From: Fidelibacterota bacterium
GTDB lineage: Bacteria > Pseudomonadota > Alphaproteobacteria > Rhodospirillales > Rhodospirillaceae
Assembly: GCA_947470105.1 (NCBI GenBank)
Contig: CANISR010000010.1
Span: forward strand, 1 to 38,989
DNA: 38,989 nucleotides
Direction of reading: 5' to 3'
The notes below the pieces were generated by a model. The model was not told the DNA's origin. It made no database searches and saw nothing but the letters and a program-made list of their open reading frames with translations. Positions 25,325 through 32,741 of the stretch are shown here, one piece after another (the first letter of the stretch is position 1; the number at the start of each line of letters is the position of its first letter). Position numbers and translations under genes: made by a program.

Positions 25325-25711
25325 TTGCGCCTCACATCCATCCTCGCTCTCGCCGCCACTGGCCTCGCCCTGTCTGCAGGCTTCGCGGCCGCCGACACCC
25401 TCGACAACCTGGAGCGCGAACGCGCCCTGCTCATCGAAGCCATGCTTGATCCGGGCCTGGCGCCGGCGGAGCGGCAGGCGCGTATCGAAAGCGAACAGCG
25501 CCGCCTGGTGGACCTGGAGCGCATGGTGCTGCGCGACGAATCCCTCAAAGGCCGCAATACGCCGACGGTGCGCAAGGCCTTCGCCAACTACGACCTGACA
25601 TTCCTGGTGCACGCCTCGCTCGAGAAGAAGGTGTCGCTGATGGACAACTGGATGGACCAGGTCGGCATCAGCACCAATACCTTGATGGCCGCGCGCAAGG
25701 GCCGCCGCTGA
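25325..25711 (+). CDS. Small secreted helical protein of unknown function, envelope system
   Basis: 128 residues with a TTG start at 25325, preceded by AGGAG about ten bases upstream. The signal peptide (TSILALAATGLALSAGFAAA) ends near residue 23. The mature part is two or three charged helices (DNLERERALLIEAML, RQARIESEQRRLVDLERMVLRDE) and a basic tail (ARKGRR). It resembles the preceding gene product in style, and both may pack through coiled coils. It is followed after one base by the ExbB/TolQ-like gene. No family is recognised. Confidence 0.78.
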   Translation: MRLTSILALAATGLALSAGFAAADTLDNLERERALLIEAMLDPGLAPAERQARIESEQRRLVDLERMVLRDESLKGRNTPTVRKAFANYDLTFLVHASLEKKVSLMDNWMDQVGISTNTLMAARKGRR

Positions 25712-25712
25712 G

Positions 25713-26246
25713 ATGTCATCAGAGCCGCCAGTCCTGACCATGCGGCCGCAGGTTTCGCGCCAGGTGATCCTCACCCGGCGCGAAGTAGACTCGGCTGTGG
25801 TCGGCGGTATCGTCGCGGTGACTGGGTATCTCGGCTTTGCCCTGGCGGGTGCTGGTGACATGGAGACCCTCCGGGCGGTGGCGGCGAAATTTCTCGGCGT
25901 CTCGGCGCCGCTGTTCGCTGCTGCGGGCGTCTTTCTGCTGTGGGTAACAGGCGCGCTGATCGTCGATGTGGCCGGTCTGTCCCCCGCCCGCCGGCGCTGG
26001 GATGGAATTGCCAGCGCGCTGTTCTACCTGGAGAATGCCGCACCGTTCGTGGGTTTGCTCGAGTGCTTCCTCAGCATCGTTCGGGCGTTGCTGGCCTATT
26101 CCGAAGCCGGCGCCAGCGCCGCGGCCCAATCGATCCTCATCGCCAATATCGCCGTGGCCTTGGGGGCCTCTGCGGCCGGCTGCTTTGTGGCTCTGTGCGC
26201 CCACAGCCTCAAAGCGATGATCGCCCAGCGCATGGGCGCCCCGTGA
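25713..26246 (+). CDS. Divergent ExbB/TolQ/MotA-like motor stator subunit
   Basis: 177 residues, shorter than typical ExbB/TolQ (about 230-245). Three hydrophobic segments are visible at about 28-46, 60-90 and 135-160. The last two carry the family pattern: GLLECFLSIVRAL at 114-126 aligns with TolQ GLFGTVWGIMHAF, and NIAVALGASAAGCFVALCA at 145-163 aligns with GIAEALIATAIGLFAAIPA. Two conserved threonines of the ion path are altered: Cys118 at the first, Ser153 at the second. In ExbB/TolQ/MotA, five such subunits surround a dimer of ExbD/TolR/MotB. The next gene looks like that partner. I infer a proton-driven motor; the assignment is by eye. Confidence 0.65.
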   Translation: MSSEPPVLTMRPQVSRQVILTRREVDSAVVGGIVAVTGYLGFALAGAGDMETLRAVAAKFLGVSAPLFAAAGVFLLWVTGALIVDVAGLSPARRRWDGIASALFYLENAAPFVGLLECFLSIVRALLAYSEAGASAAAQSILIANIAVALGASAAGCFVALCAHSLKAMIAQRMGAP

Positions 26247-26668
26247 GCGGCTCTTATAATCCCGCCGGTGAAGTCGGCAATCTCCGCCTGCCGGTACCGT
26301 TCTTCGACCTGCTGATGGTGCTGTTGGTGACCTGTCTTGTGTTCGTGGCGCCCCTGCCGCCGGAAGGCGAAAAGGTTCAGGCCATGGACATTTCCATCGC
26401 TGAAGGAAAAACCAAATCCAGCGCCGACGCTCTTTTGCCGGTGACGGCGCGCCAGACGCCCGGTGGTTGGGCCTTCACGGTCGCCGGCGAAACCACAGTG
26501 ATTCCGCCCGCAGCACTTGCGCAGCGCGCCACCGCCGAAGGCCGCAAAATCGTGCTGGTGGTCCCGCCCGCCACCGCGCTGCAGGACCTTGTCAGCATGC
26601 AGACCGCCGTGACCGCCTTGCATGTGCCGTTCGCCCTCGCCATCAAGAGCAAGGAGATCCATCCATGA
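26243..26668 (+). CDS. ExbD/TolR-like motor subunit
   Basis: 141 residues with a GTG start overlapping the upstream stop (GTGA). A short polar N-terminus is followed by one membrane segment: RLPVPFFDLLMVLLVTCLVFVAP at about 15-37. D22 sits where ExbD D25 and TolR D23 carry protons. After it comes a periplasmic domain of about 100 residues with alternating strands and helices (AEGRKIVLVVPPATALQDLVSMQTAVTALH), close to the ExbD fold 'V.I.ad......V..vl..l...G'. The tandem with an ExbB-like gene strongly supports the call. The overlapping gene order suggests equal translation with its partners. Confidence 0.75.
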   Translation: MSGSYNPAGEVGNLRLPVPFFDLLMVLLVTCLVFVAPLPPEGEKVQAMDISIAEGKTKSSADALLPVTARQTPGGWAFTVAGETTVIPPAALAQRATAEGRKIVLVVPPATALQDLVSMQTAVTALHVPFALAIKSKEIHP

Positions 26669-27345
26669 TCCGCACCGCAATCCTCGCCGGAATTTTCCTG
26701 GTGTTGCTCTCCATTGCCTATAGCCGCCCAGGTACGGGCCTTTTACCGCCGCTGACGCGGAACGCGTCCCAGGTTGCCGCGCAGGCTGATCTCGCGCCGA
26801 AGCCGGCCGCGCCCGCGACCATCGCATCTGAGGCCCCGGTGGTTGCTGCCGCGCCCGTGAAGCCCGTGCTCCCTGTGGAAGTTGCTCATAAAGAAGAGAC
26901 GGTAGCGCTACCCGCCCAGCCGCCAGTACAGGCAGAAGCGCTGCCCGTGCCGGCACCGGATGTGGCGCCGTCGACGGCTCCCGCGGTCGCACAAACTGCT
27001 GCGCCCACTGTGGGTCAGCCTGTCTCACTCCTGCCGCCCGCCGAAACTGTTCCGGCGCGTGTGGCCGTGGCGCCGCCTGCGGCTTTGACGCCGGCGGAAG
27101 ACCTGCCCTTGATCACCGTCCCGGCGCGTCCGGTGGTGACGCCCTGGGAAGCGGCGCCGCGCACCCGCGCCGCCATGGCTGCCGCCGCTCCCGCTGCGCC
27201 GTCCGCGCCTGCGGCGGTGGCCGCTGCAGCCAAGCAGCCCGATGAAGCCGCGCCGAAGCTGATGACGCCGCAAGAGCGCAGCCGCGAGCTTTATCGCCTA
27301 GCGCGCGAGATGGAAGACACCTTCATCCACAAGCTCGCCCGCTGA
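26665..27345 (+). CDS. Membrane-anchored Ala/Pro-rich protein, envelope system
   Basis: 226 residues, ATG overlapping the previous stop (ATGA). One N-terminal hydrophobic segment (MIRTAILAGIFLVLLSIAY) probably anchors it in the inner membrane. Residues about 35-195 are low-complexity Ala, Pro and Val with scattered Glu and Lys, likely an extended periplasmic rod. The C-terminus is a charged helix (TPQERSRELYRLAREMEDTFIHKLAR). It resembles the stalk part of TonB/TolA-type proteins without a recognised C-terminal domain. Alanine-rich composition makes remote homology hard to assess. It is cotranscribed with the motor-like pair. Confidence 0.75.
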   Translation: MIRTAILAGIFLVLLSIAYSRPGTGLLPPLTRNASQVAAQADLAPKPAAPATIASEAPVVAAAPVKPVLPVEVAHKEETVALPAQPPVQAEALPVPAPDVAPSTAPAVAQTAAPTVGQPVSLLPPAETVPARVAVAPPAALTPAEDLPLITVPARPVVTPWEAAPRTRAAMAAAAPAAPSAPAAVAAAAKQPDEAAPKLMTPQERSRELYRLAREMEDTFIHKLAR

Positions 27346-27349
27346 TTCC

Positions 27350-28639
27350 ATGGCCGCGGCCGCGCCTCACCAGACCGGCGTGGACCGGGAGCGCGCCGCC
27401 GCCGCCGTGATTTTCGCGGTGGCCGCGGCCGTGGCGGCCTGGATTCTGCTGCACCGCCCGGCGCCGGTTCCCCTGCGCGTTGCGCCGCCACCCCAATCGG
27501 CGCCGGAATCCGCACCGGAGCCCCCGTCCCAGGCCGCAGCTCCATCGCCACCCGAGTCCTTGGCCTTCGAGCTGGTCGAGTTGCCCGCGCCCGCTCCGGC
27601 ACCTGCGCCTCCAGTCGAAGCGCCGCCCGTGCCTCCGCCGCCAGTGCGACCGCCGGTTCAGATGCCACGGGCGGAGGCACCGCCGCCGCCGTTGGAAAGC
27701 ACTCTGCCGCCCGCCGAGGCGCGCCCGGTTGCGAAGCCCCTCGTGCCGTTGATTCCTATGGAAGCGCCGCCGGCAATTGAACCGCCGCCGCCCGTGATGC
27801 CGCTACAGCCTGAGTCGGCCCCCCTGGCGGAAATCATTCCGCTGGCCCCCACGACGGAGGAGCGTCGCCCGCCATTGCCGGCGAAGTCGGTCGTACCGCT
27901 TCAACCCGGCGATGAGAAACCCAGCCCAAAGCCCACGCCGCCAAAGCCACTGATTTACGTGGAGGAGAAGGCCCCCGAGCCCCCGCCGCGGAAGGCGGCA
28001 CAAGTGCCCGTCAAGGTCCGACCAGTGCCGCCGCCAGAACCGCGCGCAGCTAAGGTCGAGTCTGCTCCGCCCCCACTGCCACAGGCCCCGCCCCAGCCTA
28101 TCACCGACAAAGAGGTCGCCACCGAGGGGCGTGTCCTGCTGCGCATGTTCGAGCAAGGCGCCGGACCCAGCATTGAGATCCGCTGGCCGTCCCAGGCCGG
28201 ACAGCGCGACCGGCTCTATGATGTGTTTGTGCAGTGCCTGGGGATGCGGGTCGGCATTCTGGACGATCAAGGCCACCTCTACCTAGGTGACGGGCCGCGC
28301 AACCAGGCGCTGACATTGAACACCGATAAATACAGCGGCTTTGTGCGCCGGCCCGAGGGCGCCATCGCGGAGGACGAGCAGCGCGAGATCGCGCGTATTC
28401 GCGCCTACCATGCTTCGGCGTCAGGTGCCCCGCCGGCGCGGATGTTCCCGCGGCGAGTGGACTCATTCCTCATCGGTGGGCTGCGCCAAGCCGTGGGCGA
28501 TCAATATCTCAAAATGAAATCCATTCGCGCGGCTTACCGCCTCAACGGCGGCCGTGTGATGATCGAATCGATCGTCGCCGACGGCAGGCAGGTCGCCGGC
28601 GTCATCGACCTCTCGACGGTCGCGTCCTGCTCTAATTAA
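27350..28639 (+). CDS. TonB-like membrane-anchored Pro-rich protein, envelope system
   Basis: 429 residues. A short cytoplasmic tail precedes one membrane segment (AAAAVIFAVAAAVAAWILL, about 17-35), then about 230 residues extremely rich in Pro, Glu, Lys and Ala, the layout of TonB. The C-terminal domain (about 265-429) is folded: TEGRVLLRMFEQGAG, IRWPSQAGQRDRLYDVFVQCLGM, YRLNGGRVMIESIVADGRQVAG. It lacks the YP motif of TonB and does not match a TonB C-terminus I recognise. Cysteines near 300 and at the end (ASCSN) could bond. By position and design it would carry force from the motor-like pair across the periplasm. Its stop overlaps that of the convergent protease gene. Confidence 0.75.
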   Translation: MAAAAPHQTGVDRERAAAAVIFAVAAAVAAWILLHRPAPVPLRVAPPPQSAPESAPEPPSQAAAPSPPESLAFELVELPAPAPAPAPPVEAPPVPPPPVRPPVQMPRAEAPPPPLESTLPPAEARPVAKPLVPLIPMEAPPAIEPPPPVMPLQPESAPLAEIIPLAPTTEERRPPLPAKSVVPLQPGDEKPSPKPTPPKPLIYVEEKAPEPPPRKAAQVPVKVRPVPPPEPRAAKVESAPPPLPQAPPQPITDKEVATEGRVLLRMFEQGAGPSIEIRWPSQAGQRDRLYDVFVQCLGMRVGILDDQGHLYLGDGPRNQALTLNTDKYSGFVRRPEGAIAEDEQREIARIRAYHASASGAPPARMFPRRVDSFLIGGLRQAVGDQYLKMKSIRAAYRLNGGRVMIESIVADGRQVAGVIDLSTVASCSN

Positions 28640-30087
28640 TGGAGTTGGCGATTGCGCGGCGCGGCGGGCGCCGCCAGGGACAGCGCCGCGCCATGAAGCT
28701 GAGGCTCCTGCACGTATTCGGCGCCGCGTTTCGCCGACACCCGCCGCACTTCGCGCGTGACATAGCTTTGCAGGGCATTGGCGTCGTCGGCGCCGTCGAG
28801 CAATCCGCGCATCACGAAATAGCTGAACAGCCGGTAGCCATGTTCCGGATAGTCGTTGGCGAACTGATAAGACTGGCCGGCCAGGAACACGGTGGTTTTG
28901 CCGGTAGCCCCCGCTGGCGTCGCCGGTAGCGGCGAAGGCACCAGCGGGGCCGCCCCCGGAAACAATGACTCATCTTTGCTGATGCGGCCCGAGAAGCAGG
29001 TGTCGAGGAACGCCACCACCCGCGACGCGTTGGACGTCTCGAACCGGCGCAGCAATGCGGCCAGCGACAGCATTTCGATCTCGTAGGCGCCGGGCACCGC
29101 ATCCTTGGGCACCATGAAGACATTGGCGCCGTCGCGGGACGAGAGGCCGTGGCCGGTGTAGTAGAAATAAACCGTGTCGCCGGCGGTCAGGCGCTGCACC
29201 AGGGAGTTCAGACGGCCCAGGATCTTCACGCCGGTGGCGTCGGCGCCTGTGATCAAGGTGACGTTTTCCTCCGGGATGCCGTAGCGCTTGCCCAGGAGGT
29301 CGGCCATGGTCTTGGCGGTGCGCGCCGCGAACGGCACGCTGGGCGCGTCGTCGTATTGCTCGACACCCACGGCGAACAGGTAGCGCCGCGCATCGGGCCG
29401 CGCCGCCGGAAGACGTGCGATTAACGGCGTCAGATCATCATCGACCTGGCCTTTGGCTATTGCGGGTGTTGAGGGCGGCAGCAGCGACACCGGCTCCGCG
29501 CGCGTGGCGGACTGCCGGTGGGCTTCGTCCGATGAGCGGTGAAGGCCGCCGAAATTGACCTGAAACACGCTGGCGCGGTCCGCGACGGCATCGGCGTCGC
29601 GCCATTGCATGCGTACGGGGACTGACAGGGCAAAGGGCTGGGTGCCGCGCGCGGCGCCGTCGGGGTCGAAGATCGCGGTCATGATGGCCGATCCGCCCGG
29701 CCCCACCGAGATCCAGTCGCTGTCCGGCTGTACGTCGCCGAGGCGCGACATTTCGATCAGGCGGTAGTCCGCGCCCTGAGCGTTGCGCAGGCGCAACATG
29801 CCCTTGGGCTCGCGCACGCGGGCAATCATATCTGCAATGGTGTCGGCGCCCTGCCGGTTCAAGGCCAGGGATGCGGGCGCGGTGTCGCTGGGGTTATGAA
29901 ATGACATCTGCGCCTGGACGCGGCCGTCGCGCATCTCCAGGAATTCTTCCAAGCGCACCAGCATGCCGCCGACCCTCATGGCGCTGCCCGCGGCCGGTGT
30001 CGCCGCGGCACGTGCTGCAAGGGGCGCGCAGCATGCGAGCGCGAAAGACGCAGCGAAGGCCATGCGCTTGATCCGCTCAATCTTCAT
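28636..30087 (-). CDS. Secreted caspase-family (peptidase C14-like) protease
   Basis: 483 residues with a signal peptide (MAFAASFALACCAPLAARAAA, cleavage about residue 28), so it acts in the periplasm or outside. The N-terminal module (35-200) is beta-rich and unrecognised. The caspase domain begins around 235 (RRYLFAVGVEQYDDAPSVPFA) and has catalytic H313 (YYTGHGLSSRDG) and C364 (FLDTCFSG). It ends with PEHGYRLFSYFVMRGLLDGADD, typical of bacterial caspase-like proteins. Caspase-type enzymes cut after Arg/Lys or Asp; specificity is unclear here. It is second in a minus operon, its start overlapping the preceding stop by 11 bases, and convergent with the TonB-like gene. Confidence 0.9.
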   Translation of the reverse strand: MKIERIKRMAFAASFALACCAPLAARAAATPAAGSAMRVGGMLVRLEEFLEMRDGRVQAQMSFHNPSDTAPASLALNRQGADTIADMIARVREPKGMLRLRNAQGADYRLIEMSRLGDVQPDSDWISVGPGGSAIMTAIFDPDGAARGTQPFALSVPVRMQWRDADAVADRASVFQVNFGGLHRSSDEAHRQSATRAEPVSLLPPSTPAIAKGQVDDDLTPLIARLPAARPDARRYLFAVGVEQYDDAPSVPFAARTAKTMADLLGKRYGIPEENVTLITGADATGVKILGRLNSLVQRLTAGDTVYFYYTGHGLSSRDGANVFMVPKDAVPGAYEIEMLSLAALLRRFETSNASRVVAFLDTCFSGRISKDESLFPGAAPLVPSPLPATPAGATGKTTVFLAGQSYQFANDYPEHGYRLFSYFVMRGLLDGADDANALQSYVTREVRRVSAKRGAEYVQEPQLHGAALSLAAPAAPRNRQLH

Positions 30088-30880
30088 AGCGGTCGCGGCC
30101 TTTGTGCTTGCCGTTATCGTGGAGGGCGTCGGGGATCCATCCGAAAAGATTGCCGAAATAGAACTCCGGCAGTTTCACGCGGCTCTCGGATTGGCGGTAG
30201 ACCGGCGGGCGGCGCGTCGGCGTGGCATCGGCATAGGCGCGACGCTGAGGCTGCGCCGGAAGTGCTGACGTGGGGGTATTCCAGCGCTGCGGTGACGCAG
30301 AGGACGAAGGCCGGCCGCGGGCGTAGGCGCGTTCATCCGGCAGTGAGGTTAGCGTCGGCGCGCTGACGATTTGCCAGGATCCGTCGCGCTGCCAGCAGGC
30401 TTTACCGTAAGCCGTGCGTGGGGAGCCGCCGTCCATGATGGTCTGCTGATACTCGCGGCAATATTGCGACGGCGGGTCCAGCGCTGCGGCGCTGCGGTGT
30501 GCAGATTTTGCCGGAGCGGCGACAATACGCAACGACCCATCGGGTTGCTCACACAAAGTTCCGGAGCGATCGCCGCCTGCGCCCACGGGATAATATTCGC
30601 GGCATGCCGGTTCAGAGTCACGCGGCGCGCGCGACGCCATCTGCGCGACAGGAGGCTCCGGTTGGGAAAAATCCTCGCCCTCGGTCACATAGGATTCCGA
30701 GGGGTCTGCCACATAGAAGTCGTAGGAGTCGGAAACCGGCGGTGACGCGCGTTCGGAAGAATAGGCCGCCGGCGAATCATACTCGGCCTCGCCGAAGGTG
30801 GCGCGATCTTGAGCCGCCGCCTCCAGCGCCCAAGCGGCCATGGCCGCACCGAGGACGATCCGGAAAACCACACCAGACAC
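30077..30880 (-). CDS. Secreted protein with two surface-antigen-type Cys motifs
   Basis: 267 residues with a GTG start at 30880 and a G-run ribosome-binding site. A signal peptide ends at about 23 (ALEAAAQD). Two copies of a Cys motif are visible: ACREYYPVG...LCEQPDGSLRIV at about 92-120, and YCREYQQT...ACWQRDGSWQIV at about 140-172. The unit CREY...C...DGSW.IV is known from rickettsial 17-kDa-type surface antigens, where it closes a small beta domain. The N-terminal third is Ser/Tyr/Pro-rich and the C-terminal part is basic. It is the first gene of the caspase operon, so it may be a partner, inhibitor or target of the protease. The role is unproven. Confidence 0.8.
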   Translation of the reverse strand: MSGVVFRIVLGAAMAAWALEAAAQDRATFGEAEYDSPAAYSSERASPPVSDSYDFYVADPSESYVTEGEDFSQPEPPVAQMASRAPRDSEPACREYYPVGAGGDRSGTLCEQPDGSLRIVAAPAKSAHRSAAALDPPSQYCREYQQTIMDGGSPRTAYGKACWQRDGSWQIVSAPTLTSLPDERAYARGRPSSSASPQRWNTPTSALPAQPQRRAYADATPTRRPPVYRQSESRVKLPEFYFGNLFGWIPDALHDNGKHKGRDRYED

Positions 30881-31185
30881 TCTCGTGCCCCCTGCCTTGG
30901 CTTTCAGCCACGGCGCCGCGCATTGCCCCTAAATCACCCCGCGGGATCGCGTCTTGCGCAGAGCCACCCGATCCCGGACTCAAGCGTTCTTCGATACACT
31001 GATAAAGCGAGTGCAAACCAGACAGGGACTCAAGCGAGGGTGGTCCACCACCACATTTAATGTGGGCGGCCGTCGCCGCATCCGATCCCGATTGGCGTGC
31101 CTTATTCGGGTTCTAAGCCCGTGCACGCTATGCGGGAATAGGACGTCAAGGTGTGCCGATTCGGCCGAACCGGCGGTCCCGCGGA
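30881..31185. other. 305-base intergenic region between sulfatase and caspase operon
   Basis: No gene is supported here. It should contain the promoter of the minus-strand caspase operon and perhaps the end of the sulfatase transcript. Two small overlapping hairpins are seen: GGTGG-TCCA-CCACC at 31039-31052, and CCACA-TTTAA-TGTGG at 31051-31065. No T-run makes either a textbook terminator. Confidence 0.4.
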
Positions 31186-32736
31186 CTAGAGGGACGTGCC
31201 GCCGTCAAAGAACGGCGAGAACATCTTATTGAAGTCGAGGCGTGCGGTTTCGCCGCAGCGGTCGACGTCGTCGGCGCAGGCCTCGAAAAACGCCCGCTGC
31301 CGCTGCGAAAACGTGTCCAGCGTGAAGCCGAACTGCTCCAGGGCCACGGGAGCCAGCGTCACCACGTCGATCTGCCTGGTGTGTGGGCCGGGACTGCCGG
31401 CGCAGGCGAAATTGACGCAGCGGATGTCGTAGTCGGCAATAAACCGCGTGATGTCGTCGTGCAGGAAGCGTGAGGTGAATTCCGGCTGATGATCGCCGAA
31501 CGTCATCACGCCCGCCGGCTTGCCGCGCACCTTCAGCGCCTCGAGAAATTTGCCGTAAGCCGCGTCACTGTCTTCGAAGCGCGTGAGATAATCGGAGAAC
31601 GGATCTTCGACATTGTGGGGGCCGTGCTGATTGATGGTCAGCATCAATGCGACTATGGGCCGCTCGTCCATGGTCGCGACTTTCTTGAGCATGGCGTCGT
31701 AGAGCGTCGTGTCCGGGGACTTCCAATCCCATCCGGCGCTCACACCCAGTGAAATCGGGTCGTAGAATTCATCGACGCCGATAGAGTGATAGAAGGCGGC
31801 GGCGTTGATGAACGAGCCGGGCACGGGATAGAACACCACGGTTCGATAGCCGAGCTTCTTGAGTTCAGTGAAAACCGAGCGTTTGATCCGCCCTTCAAGC
31901 TGGTGGAAAACGTAAAGCCCGTCGTTACCGAACTCCTGCGGCCGCATCTGGATCGCCACAGAGAATTCCGTCCGCCAGGTGCCGCCGGCGAAGGTGTGCA
32001 CACGTAAGGGACCGCCCAGAGAAGCGTCCTTGGCGAACAGCGTCCTGGGCGCATAACCGGGGCGCAGCGTCGCCGGGTTGAACGTGGACTCCTGCAGCAC
32101 CATGAAAATGTCCGGCAGGCCGCCCGCGGGCGCGCCGAAACCGTGGTCTAGGGTCGGCTCCGCCGCGACAGCCGTAGACGCGATGCGCAGGCTCGCGCCG
32201 GAAACTTGCGACGACCGCATGAGAGTCCTGAGTGTCGGCGCATTGGCCGAGGGCTCCCACATATCCACATGCTGCAGCCCAGTGTGCAGGCTGACGAGGC
32301 TGACGAATGCGAGTCCGCCCAGCGTCACGAGGCCGTTGCGTTCAAAGGCCGAAAATGGGGCTTTTCCCGACAGGAGATAGCGCAAATAAAAGAATGTCAG
32401 TACCGCCAGGAGAACCAGCCCCGACGCGACCCGCCAATCATTGTAGGCGAGCATGAGGACGTTCGACCGCAGGAAGTAGTGGTCGTAGATCACCAGCGGC
32501 ATGCCGACCAGAATGAACTTTACGTAGCTCACCAACAGCAAGGCGGCGGCGGGCAGCAGCGAGAACGCCAGCAGCATGAGCGGGCGCTTGCCGTGACCGC
32601 AGCCGAGCGCGAAGAACGGCAAGGCGAACAGGGCCACATTGGGGTCACTGAAGACCAGCGAGTAGATCACCGCACAAGCGGCAATCACAAATGCAAAAGC
32701 GAGGCGGGCATCGAACTCCCGCACCCGGCTCTGCAT
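31186..32736 (-). CDS. Sulfatase-fold membrane transferase (LtaS/phosphoglycerol transferase-like)
   Basis: 516 residues from ATG 32736, 5 bases after the methyltransferase stop; a GTG 24 bases upstream is an alternative that would overlap. Four to five membrane segments occupy about 10-155. The catalytic domain (about 205-516) has the nucleophile threonine in QESTFNPATL (about residue 218), preceded by the metal-ligand glutamate. TINQHGPHN and FGDHQPEF further supply metal-binding residues. LtaS-like enzymes move phosphoglycerol, phosphoethanolamine or similar groups onto surface lipids or glycans outside the inner membrane. It shares an operon with a small methyltransferase. Confidence 0.87.
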   Translation of the reverse strand: MQSRVREFDARLAFAFVIAACAVIYSLVFSDPNVALFALPFFALGCGHGKRPLMLLAFSLLPAAALLLVSYVKFILVGMPLVIYDHYFLRSNVLMLAYNDWRVASGLVLLAVLTFFYLRYLLSGKAPFSAFERNGLVTLGGLAFVSLVSLHTGLQHVDMWEPSANAPTLRTLMRSSQVSGASLRIASTAVAAEPTLDHGFGAPAGGLPDIFMVLQESTFNPATLRPGYAPRTLFAKDASLGGPLRVHTFAGGTWRTEFSVAIQMRPQEFGNDGLYVFHQLEGRIKRSVFTELKKLGYRTVVFYPVPGSFINAAAFYHSIGVDEFYDPISLGVSAGWDWKSPDTTLYDAMLKKVATMDERPIVALMLTINQHGPHNVEDPFSDYLTRFEDSDAAYGKFLEALKVRGKPAGVMTFGDHQPEFTSRFLHDDITRFIADYDIRCVNFACAGSPGPHTRQIDVVTLAPVALEQFGFTLDTFSQRQRAFFEACADDVDRCGETARLDFNKMFSPFFDGGTSL

Positions 32737-32741
32737 GTGTT

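Noticed and set aside
25713-28639. Zorya-type anti-phage defence (MotA/MotB-like motor)
   Set aside because: No ZorC, ZorD or ZorE-like gene is seen, the ExbD-like protein lacks a peptidoglycan-binding OmpA domain, and the neighbours are secreted envelope proteins.
16929-30880. SrfABC virulence-factor type cluster or a known secretion system
   Set aside because: No SrfB-like actin-fold protein, no secretion ATPase, no secretin and no sheath or tube genes are visible.
31039-31065. Two small hairpins as a terminator of the sulfatase operon
   Set aside because: Stems are only five bases and no T-run follows on either strand.
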